Assembly (NCBI GenBank): GCA_944388175.1
Contig: CALXHR010000002.1
Coordinates: forward strand, 124,001-188,000
Source: an uncultured Gemmiger sp.
GTDB lineage: Bacteria; Bacillota; Clostridia; Oscillospirales; Ruminococcaceae
Direction: 5' to 3'
Length of the DNA stretch: 64,000 nucleotides
Shown here piece after piece: positions 58,458 to 64,000 of this stretch; the first letter of the stretch is position 1, and each line of letters opens with the position of its first letter. Both the position numbers and the translations under genes were made by a program. Under the pieces are notes generated by a model. It was not told the DNA's origin, did no database searches, and was given only the letters and a program-made list of their open reading frames with translations.

Positions 58458-58631
58458 TTACCAGTGCAGCTGCTGCACGGCTTTGTCAAGGTCGGCAAGC
58501 GTTTTCTCGGCCCCTTTGGCCAGTTTGTGCACAGTTTTGCGCATCTGGCGGCGGTCCTGCGCGGCCAGGCCGACGACGGCGGCCCCAACCGCCATACCGG
58601 CGGCCGCGGTGGCAACGGTGGAAAGGTTCAT
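58458..58631 (-). CDS. 57-residue membrane protein
   Basis: A short gene: ATG at 58631 stands 7-8 bases after a full AAAGGAGGG site and the frame runs 57 codons to TAA at 58458. The product has one N-terminal hydrophobic segment (TVATAAAGMAVGAAVVGLAA) and a charged amphipathic C-terminal half (RRQMRKTVHKLAKGAEKTLA). The plan is like YtxH-type small proteins, but homology is not shown. A hairpin terminator lies directly after it. Confidence 0.75.
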   Translation of the reverse strand: MNLSTVATAAAGMAVGAAVVGLAAQDRRQMRKTVHKLAKGAEKTLADLDKAVQQLHW

Positions 58632-58836
58632 AGCAAGTCCCTCCTTTGCTTGCGGGGCGGCGCACCGCCCCGGGTACGCCGTTAGCTTGCCCGCCCCGGC
58701 GCGCTTTATGCGGAAAAGGGTCCCAAAGACCGGGGAAAAGTTTTGTTTCGCCGCGATACGCCTTTTTTTGTGGGCCGCTTTGTGCTAAAATCGTAGCGAA
58801 AACCGTAAAAACTCTACATAAAAGGAACTTTGCCCT

Positions 58837-59667
58837 ATGTCCAACGCACCCAAAACCGTATTAGCCATCCACGACCTGCCCGGTTTCGGCCGGGCGGCGC
58901 TCTCTGTCATTGTGCCGGTATTGTCCTGCCTGGGGGTCCAGGCCGTGGCGCTGCCCACGGCCGTGCTATCCACCCACACGGGCGGGCTGGGCACGCCGGC
59001 CAAACTCTCCAACCCCGGGTACGGGCCGGCCGCCCTGGCGCACTACCAGCGCCTGGGGCTGCGGTTTGACTGCATTTACACCGGCTATTTATCGGACCCC
59101 AACCAGGCCAAACTGGTGGAGCAGGCGTTTGAGCTGTGGCCGCAGGCGTTCAAGGTCGTCGACCCCGTGCTGGGCGATGGCGGCCGGCTGTACCGCGGCG
59201 TGGGGGCTGAGATGGTGCCCGCCATGTACAACCTGTGCAGCAAAGCCGACCTGATTGTGCCCAACGGCACCGAGGCGGCCCTGCTGCTGGGCGACCCGCT
59301 GCCCGGCGTGGCCAGCGCCGAGCAGGCCGCCGCCCAGGCCGCGCGGCTGACGCGCATTGCCCCGCAGGTTGTGGTTACCGGTGTGAACGGCCTGGCCGAC
59401 GGGCGCTGCATCGGCTGCGTGGGGGCGGCCCGCGGCGGGCAGGGGTACCTGGTCAAAACGCCGCTGATCCCCCGTTTGTACCACGGCACCGGCGATATTT
59501 TTGGCGCGGTGCTGGTTGGGCGCATTTTGCAGGGCAACGTGCCGCAGGCCGCCGTGCAGGCGGCCGCCGCCTTTGTGGCGGAGTGCATCCGCCAAACGCC
59601 CGAGGGGGCCGACGAACGCCTGGGCGTCTGGCTGGAAACCGCGCTGCCCAAATTGATGACGCAGTAA
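58837..59667 (+). CDS. Pyridoxal/pyridoxamine kinase (PdxK/PdxY type)
   Basis: Ribokinase-fold kinase of 276 residues that phosphorylates vitamin B6 forms. Family landmarks: LAIHDLPGFGRAALSVIVPVLS, LPTAVLSTHTGGLG, CIYTGYLSDPNQ, VVDPVLGDGGRLY, VPNGTEAALLLG and the catalytic HGTGDIFGAVLVG. ATG at 58837 follows AAAGGAAC. Close to serC, a PLP enzyme, though separated by a divergent small gene. trmL follows by 39 bases. Confidence 0.92.
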   Translation: MSNAPKTVLAIHDLPGFGRAALSVIVPVLSCLGVQAVALPTAVLSTHTGGLGTPAKLSNPGYGPAALAHYQRLGLRFDCIYTGYLSDPNQAKLVEQAFELWPQAFKVVDPVLGDGGRLYRGVGAEMVPAMYNLCSKADLIVPNGTEAALLLGDPLPGVASAEQAAAQAARLTRIAPQVVVTGVNGLADGRCIGCVGAARGGQGYLVKTPLIPRLYHGTGDIFGAVLVGRILQGNVPQAAVQAAAAFVAECIRQTPEGADERLGVWLETALPKLMTQ

Positions 59668-59706
59668 GCCCGCCGGGCGCTGCCAGAAAACAGGAAGTGA
59701 AACGCT

Positions 59707-60216
59707 ATGCAGACGATCAACATTGTATTGGTGGAACCGCAGATCCCGCAAAATTCCGGCAACATTGCGCGCACCTGCGCCGTGACCGGCGCGCGGCTGC
59801 ACATGGTGGGGCCGATGGGCTTTGCCATCGACGACAAAAAATTAAAACGCGCCGGGCTTGACTATTGGCACCAGCTTGATATAACATATTACCAGGACCT
59901 TGCGGACTTTTTTGCCCGCAACAACGGCCCGTTTTACTACTTTACCTCCAAGGGGCGGCACCGCCATGTCGACGTCGCCTACCCCGACGGCGCCTACCTG
60001 GTGTTTGGGCGCGAGGACGGCGGCCTGCCCGAGGAACTGCTGGCGCAGAACCCCGCCGCCTGCGTGCGGATGCCGATGCGCCGCGGCGAGCGCTGTTTGA
60101 ACCTTTCCAACGCGGTGGCCGTGGGCGTATATGAGGTATTGCGGCAATGGGATTTTGCCGGCCTGGAAACGCAGGGCCAACTGACCCACTATGAATGGAA
60201 TGAGGATGTGACATGA
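59707..60216 (+). CDS. trmL: tRNA (cytidine(34)-2'-O)-methyltransferase
   Basis: SPOUT methyltransferase of 169 residues that modifies the wobble position of tRNA-Leu. INIVLVEPQIPQNSGNIARTCA is the classic start; then LVFGREDGGLPEELL and MPMRRGERCLNLSNAVAVGVYE with the SAM-binding knot. ATG at 59707 follows CAGGAAG. It overlaps the DegV gene by 4 bases. Confidence 0.93.
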   Translation: MQTINIVLVEPQIPQNSGNIARTCAVTGARLHMVGPMGFAIDDKKLKRAGLDYWHQLDITYYQDLADFFARNNGPFYYFTSKGRHRHVDVAYPDGAYLVFGREDGGLPEELLAQNPAACVRMPMRRGERCLNLSNAVAVGVYEVLRQWDFAGLETQGQLTHYEWNEDVT

Positions 60217-61115
60217 GCAAGATCGGATTTTTGACGGATTCTTCCTCCGATATCCCGCAGGAACTCGCGGACAAGTACGGCATCGAGGTCGTGGGGTTCC
60301 CCATCAACCTGGACGGCAAAGAGTACCTGGAGCGCCGGGACTTTACCAACGAAGGATTCTACCAGATGATGCGCGACGCCCAGGGCGTGCCCACGACCGC
60401 CGCCATCACCCAGCTGCAGTGGTGCGAAATCTACGCCCGCTATGTGGACGAAGGTTACACCGACCTGGTGCACCTGAACATCAACAGCACCGGTTCCAGC
60501 ACTTTTGCCAACGCGCAGAAAGCCGTCGAGATGCTGGCCGAGGAGCGCCCCGGCCACAAGCTGCGCATCCGCGTGCTGGACAGCCACACCTACTCGATGG
60601 TATTTGGCTGGTACCTGTGCGAGTGCGCGCGCAAGGTGCGCAACGGCGGCGAACTGGACGCCTGTGTCGACGAGATGCTGCACAAGCTGGACTGTGTGGA
60701 AATCTGCCTGGCCGCCTACAGCCTGAAACAGATGAAAAAATCCGGCCGCGTCAGCGCGGCGGCGGCCGTCGTCGGCGATTTGCTGGGCATCCGGCCCATC
60801 ATCAGCCTGAACGACGGCGTCTCCAAGGTGGAGGCCAAGGTGCGCGGCGACGCCGCCGTGACCCCCGCCATGATTCAATGGGTGCAGAGCCGTGTGGACA
60901 ACATGCGCGACACGCCCTACATGGTGGGCTATACCTCCAGTTTGGCGCGCCGCGACGAACTGGCCAAGCTGTGCAAAAAAGCCTTTGGACATGCGCCGAT
61001 GACCTTCTTCCAGCTGGGCGGCGTCGTCAGCGCCAACACCGGGCCGGACGCCATCGCCATTGCGTTTGAGGGCAAGCCCCGCCGCCTGGAAGCCTACGAG
61101 CCGCAGCTGCCGTAA
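60213..61115 (+). CDS. DegV family fatty-acid-binding protein
   Basis: The 300-residue protein binds a fatty acid, as FakB proteins do for the fatty acid kinase FakA. Features: KIGFLTDSSSDIPQELADKYG, the ligand segment NINSTGSSTFANAQKA, RVLDSHTYSMVFG and a C-terminal FFQLGGVVSANTGPDAIAI. No fakA is in the window. The start overlaps the trmL stop (ATGA), so the two are coupled. A terminator follows at 61130. Confidence 0.92.
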   Translation: MSKIGFLTDSSSDIPQELADKYGIEVVGFPINLDGKEYLERRDFTNEGFYQMMRDAQGVPTTAAITQLQWCEIYARYVDEGYTDLVHLNINSTGSSTFANAQKAVEMLAEERPGHKLRIRVLDSHTYSMVFGWYLCECARKVRNGGELDACVDEMLHKLDCVEICLAAYSLKQMKKSGRVSAAAAVVGDLLGIRPIISLNDGVSKVEAKVRGDAAVTPAMIQWVQSRVDNMRDTPYMVGYTSSLARRDELAKLCKKAFGHAPMTFFQLGGVVSANTGPDAIAIAFEGKPRRLEAYEPQLP

Positions 61116-61129
61116 CGCCTGTTTTTGCC

Positions 61130-61165
61130 GCAGAAGCGGGGTGCAGACCCCGCTTCTGCTTTTTT
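61130..61165 (+). terminator. Terminator after the DegV gene
   Basis: Perfect GCAGAAGCGGGGT / ACCCCGCTTCTGC hairpin followed by TTTTTT. Confidence 0.85.
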
Positions 61166-61179
61166 GTGCCCTGCCGCGG

Positions 61180-61208
61180 TTGCACGGGGCGGCAAACTCT
61201 GCTATAAT
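61180..61208 (+). promoter_or_regulatory. Promoter of the ACT/PFL pair
   Basis: TTGCAC, 17-base spacer, TATAAT. Confidence 0.7.
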
Positions 61209-61272
61209 GCAGACATTCCGTGGGAAATCTGCCCGGTAACGCACCGGGCGCACATTGCAGGAGGGGGATTTT

Positions 61273-61542
61273 ATGAAAGCCGTTATCACCGTCATCGGGC
61301 GCGACACTGTGGGCGTCGTGGCCAAAGTCAGCGCCGTGTGCGCCGAGCTGAACATCAACATTGAGGACGTGACCCAGAGCATTTTGCAGGAGATGTTCTG
61401 CATGATTATGCTCGTCGACCTGTCGCGCGTCAACGTCGCGCCCGACGCCGTGCGCGACTGCTTTGAAGCCCTGGGCCGCGAGATGGGCATGCAGGTGACC
61501 CTGACGCGCCAGGAAGTGTTTGACGCGATGCACAAAATCTGA
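61273..61542 (+). CDS. ACT domain protein (UPF0237)
   Basis: The 89-residue single ACT domain: [20 protein letters not shown], then [23 protein letters not shown] domains bind amino acids or similar small ligands. It is followed after 19 bases by the UPF0210/PFL protein, a pairing conserved in many Firmicutes and archaea. ATG at 61273 follows GGAGGGGGA. Probably a regulatory subunit of the partner; no ligand known. Confidence 0.9.
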   Translation: MKAVITVIGRDTVGVVAKVSAVCAELNINIEDVTQSILQEMFCMIMLVDLSRVNVAPDAVRDCFEALGREMGMQVTLTRQEVFDAMHKI

Positions 61543-61561
61543 CGGGAGGGGCAAGACAACT

Positions 61562-62929
61562 ATGCGGATTTTGAATACCGGCGATATCATGGAGACCATC
61601 GAGATGCTCACGAACGAGAATCTCGACGTGCGCACCGTGACCATGGGCATCAGCCTGCTGGACTGCATCGACCCCGACGGCAAAAAAGCCTGCGAGAAAA
61701 TTTACAACAAGATCACCTCCCGCGCCAAAAACCTTGTGCCGGTCGTCGACGCCATCGCCAAAGAGTACGGCATCCCCATCGTCAACAAGCGCATCAGCGT
61801 CACGCCCATCTCGATGCTGCTGGGCGCCGCGCCCGACGCCGACCCCGTGGACTACGCCAAAGCGCTGGACGCCGCCGCCAAGGCCGTGGGGGTCAACTTT
61901 ATCGGCGGGTTCGGCGCGCTGGTGCACAAGGGCTTTTCGGCCGGCGACCAGCGCCTGATCGAGAGCCTGCCCCGCGCCCTGGCCGAGACCGACATCGTCT
62001 GCGCCAGCATCAACGTCGGTTCCACCAAGTCCGGCATCAACATGGATGCCGTCGCCATGATGGGCCGTATCATCCGCGAGACCGCCGAGCGCACCCAGGA
62101 CAACATGTGCATGGGCGACGCCAAGCTGGTCGTGTTCTGCAACGCGCCGGAGGATAACCCCTTTATGGCGGGCGCGTTCCACGGCCCCGGCGAGCCGGAC
62201 TGCGAGATTCACGTCGGCGTTTCCGGCCCCGGCGCGGTGCGCGCCGCGCTGGCCAAGCTGCCCAAGGACGCGCCGATGGACGAAGTGGCGGAACTAGTCA
62301 AACGCACTGCGTTCAAGATCACCCGCCTGGGCCAGCTGGTGGCCAACCTTGCCAGCGAGTACCTGGGCGTGCCGGCCGGCATCATCGACCTTTCGCTGGC
62401 GCCCACGCCGGCCATCGGCGACAGCGTCGCCAATATTTTGGAGGAGATGGGCCTGGAAAGCTGCGGCTGCTGCGGCACCACCGCCTGCCTGGCGCTGCTG
62501 AACGACGCCGTCAAAAAAGGCGGCGTGATGGCGTCCAACCACGTGGGCGGGCTTTCGGGCGCGTTCATCCCCGTGTCGGAGGATGACGGCATGATCAAAG
62601 CCGCCGAGCGCGGCAGCCTGACGCTGGAAAAGCTCGAGGCCATGACGGCCGTCTGCTCGGTGGGCATCGACATGGTGGTCATCCCCGGCGACACGCCGGC
62701 CGAGGTCATCAGCGCGCTGATCGCCGACGAAGCGGCCATCGGCATGGTGAACAGCAAGACCACCGCCGTGCGCGTGATCCCCGCTATTGGGCACGAAGCC
62801 GGCGACGTGCTGGATTTCGGCGGGTTGCTGGGCTATGCGCCCATCATGCCGATCTCGAAATACAGCCCGGCGGTGATGATCCACCGCGGCGGGCGCATCC
62901 CCGCCCCCATGCAGGCATTGAAAAACTGA
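61562..62929 (+). CDS. PFL family protein (UPF0210, DUF711)
   Basis: The 455-residue cytosolic protein, structurally related to pyruvate-formate-lyase folds. Landmarks: [89 protein letters not shown] and late [20 protein letters not shown]. It has no glycyl-radical motif, so it is not a classical PFL. Function unknown. ATG at 61562 follows GGGAGGGG. Operon with the ACT protein; strong terminator after. Confidence 0.9.
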   Translation: MRILNTGDIMETIEMLTNENLDVRTVTMGISLLDCIDPDGKKACEKIYNKITSRAKNLVPVVDAIAKEYGIPIVNKRISVTPISMLLGAAPDADPVDYAKALDAAAKAVGVNFIGGFGALVHKGFSAGDQRLIESLPRALAETDIVCASINVGSTKSGINMDAVAMMGRIIRETAERTQDNMCMGDAKLVVFCNAPEDNPFMAGAFHGPGEPDCEIHVGVSGPGAVRAALAKLPKDAPMDEVAELVKRTAFKITRLGQLVANLASEYLGVPAGIIDLSLAPTPAIGDSVANILEEMGLESCGCCGTTACLALLNDAVKKGGVMASNHVGGLSGAFIPVSEDDGMIKAAERGSLTLEKLEAMTAVCSVGIDMVVIPGDTPAEVISALIADEAAIGMVNSKTTAVRVIPAIGHEAGDVLDFGGLLGYAPIMPISKYSPAVMIHRGGRIPAPMQALKN

Positions 62930-62960
62930 ACTGCCGCGGTTTTCCGTGTGCAGCCTGACC

Positions 62961-62999
62961 GCAACGCGCCCCCGGGCCAAAGGCCCGGGGGCGCGTTGC
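62961..62999. terminator. Bidirectional terminator
   Basis: Perfect 18-base arms (GCAACGCGCCCCCGGGCC and its complement) with an AAA loop between two convergent genes. Confidence 0.8.
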
Positions 63000-63055
63000 T
63001 TACCATGATGAAGACGAAAGAAGGAAGGATGACTTTTTTGGGGGTGCGCGGCGGC

Positions 63056-64000
63056 TCAACGCTCCAGCGCGAGTACCTCGTAGGGGCGCAGCGTCTTGCC
63101 GGGGGCCGCGTCGGGGTAGTTGCCCAGCAGGACGCCGGCGTTCTGCCAGCCGCCGGGCAGCGCCACCGGGACAGTATGCCCGGTCAGGTTGCACAGAACC
63201 AGCAGTTCGTCCTGCGCATCCCAGCGCCGGTAGGCCAGCAGGTCGGGGTTGTCCGGGAAGAGGAACGCAATGCGCCCCGACTGGATGACCCGCCGCTCTT
63301 TGCGCAGGGCGATCAGGCGCTTGTAAAAGCTGTACACGGAATCCGGGTCACCAACCTCGGCGGCCGCATGGATGGTCTTGCCGGTATCCGCCACGCCGAT
63401 CCAGGGCGTGCCGGTGGTAAAACCGGCGTTCGGCCCCGCGTCCCACTGCATGGGGGTACGCCCATTGTCGCGGCTGCGCCGGGCCAGCGTCTCAAGGGCC
63501 TGGGCTTCCGTCTCGCCCTGCTGCTGCAAAATGCGGTAGTAGTTCAGGCTCTCGACGTCCCGGTACTGGGAAATGGCGGTAAAGTGGGCGTTGGTCATGC
63601 CCAGTTCCTCGCCCTGGTAGATGTACGGGGTGCCGCGCATCAGGTGGATGGCCGCGCCCAGCATCTTGGCGCTTTCTTTCCAGTACCGCCCTTCGTCCCC
63701 GAACCGGCTCACCGCGCGGGGCTGGTCGTGGTTGCACCAGAACAGGGCGTTCCAACCGTTGCCGGCCTGCATCCCCTCCTGCCAGCGGGCAAACAGCGCC
63801 TTGAGTTGGCTGCGGTCCGGGGGCATCAGCGCCCATTTGTCGCCGTTTTTGTAATCCACCTTCAGGTGGTGGAAACTGAACGTCATGGTCAGTTCGTGGT
63901 TCGCCGGGTCGGTGTAACCGATGCAGTTTTCGAGCGTGGTGGAGGACATCTCCCCCACCGTAATCATCCCGCCGATGCCGCCGGCGGCCACCAGTTCCTG
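63056..64000 (-). CDS. GH13 glycosidase, trehalose-6-phosphate hydrolase-like (5' part missing)
   Basis: C-terminal 315 or so residues of an alpha-amylase-family enzyme; the frame runs off the window edge, so the start is outside. The acid/base Glu lies in ITVGEMSSTT, the third catalytic Asp in FWCNHDQPRAVSRFGDEG, and calcium/substrate segments are GTPYIYQGEELGMTN and RTPMQWDAGPNAGF. NHDQPR followed by VSRFG is characteristic of TreC and related oligo-1,6-glucosidases. The C-terminal beta domain ends with RPYEVLALER. TreC versus MalL-like cannot be settled without the N-terminal half. Confidence 0.85.
   Translation of the reverse strand, partial: QELVAAGGIGGMITVGEMSSTTLENCIGYTDPANHELTMTFSFHHLKVDYKNGDKWALMPPDRSQLKALFARWQEGMQAGNGWNALFWCNHDQPRAVSRFGDEGRYWKESAKMLGAAIHLMRGTPYIYQGEELGMTNAHFTAISQYRDVESLNYYRILQQQGETEAQALETLARRSRDNGRTPMQWDAGPNAGFTTGTPWIGVADTGKTIHAAAEVGDPDSVYSFYKRLIALRKERRVIQSGRIAFLFPDNPDLLAYRRWDAQDELLVLCNLTGHTVPVALPGGWQNAGVLLGNYPDAAPGKTLRPYEVLALER

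Noticed and set aside
61562..62929. UPF0210 protein as pyruvate formate-lyase
   Set aside because: No glycyl-radical loop or paired catalytic Cys of PFL; only the family name is shared.
1..64000. CRISPR arrays, tRNA or rRNA genes, transposases, attachment sites, replication origin
   Set aside because: I looked for spaced direct repeats, tRNA TpsiC-arm patterns, transposase motifs and DnaA-box clusters and saw none that would stand.

Overview
The window looks like a chromosomal segment of a GC-rich Gram-positive gut anaerobe, most plausibly in the Oscillospiraceae (Faecalibacterium / Subdoligranulum / Gemmiger group). The grounds are the T-box leader on thrS, typical Firmicute families (DegV, DUF1846, DUF1292, the UPF0237/UPF0210 pair, BioY, YitT), strong GGAGG ribosome binding sites, consensus sigma-A promoters with 17-base spacers, and strong GC bias at third codon positions. 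This assignment is inferred from content; no 16S or other phylogenetic marker was compared. I saw no tRNA or rRNA gene, CRISPR array, transposase or prophage.

Layout. 1-3.7 kb: oxidoreductase (cut by the window edge), prfC and a YitT-type membrane protein. 3.75-8.45 kb: a self-contained three-gene operon of a radical SAM/SPASM enzyme, a secreted membrane-anchored protein with a Cys-Ala repeat tail, and a two-module AAA+ ATPase; this is the best candidate for an undescribed system. 8.5-12.1 kb: ptsI, ptsH, a HAD phosphatase and a gamma-carbonic-anhydrase-like protein. 12.2-13.9 kb: two small Cys-containing lipoproteins and a PadR-type regulator. 14.0-16.5 kb: a polar amino-acid ABC transporter. 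16.8-20.0 kb: T-box thrS, then pnuC behind a terminator-containing leader. 20.2-25.0 kb: DUF1846, YbaK, nnrD, Sir2 and a HAD protein. 25.1-33.0 kb: a seven-gene aromatic amino-acid operon (pheA-aroB-aroC-aroE/K-aroF-aroA-tyrA) with no aroD. 33.1-35.3 kb: AraC regulator and MFS transporter. 35.4-42.5 kb: an envelope or lipid acyl-transfer region (zinc-ribbon membrane protein, condensation-like acyltransferase, alpha/beta hydrolase, glycosyltransferase-like protein, MBOAT plus AlgX-like pair). 42.5-45.6 kb: KdgR-like IclR regulator, KDPG aldolase fused to a VOC domain, and KDG kinase. 45.7-49.0 kb: bioY, ruvX, uppS, cyclophilin lipoprotein and DUF1292. 49.0-51.5 kb: a structured RNA (possibly 6S), a degenerate peroxiredoxin-like protein, GNAT and CutC. 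52.2-55.3 kb: XRE/S24 repressor beside a radical-SAM DNA-repair pair. 55.4-58.6 kb: BlaI-type repressor with three operators facing serC-serA, and a 57-residue membrane protein. 58.8-63 kb: pyridoxal kinase, TrmL, DegV, ACT protein and PFL family protein. The window ends inside a GH13 trehalose-6-phosphate hydrolase-like gene.

How parts fit. The aro operon makes chorismate from PEP and erythrose-4-phosphate and feeds Phe and Tyr, with feedback domains visible on AroF and PheA. The IclR/KDPG block is the end of a uronate or gluconate route. SerC and PdxY share pyridoxal phosphate as a theme. Control elements visible in the DNA are a T-box, a pnuC leader, divergent promoters sharing a palindromic -35 box (twice), three BlaI operators, an IclR-type palindrome, and a start-stop codon pair in the prfC leader from which a +1 shift would enter the prfC frame.
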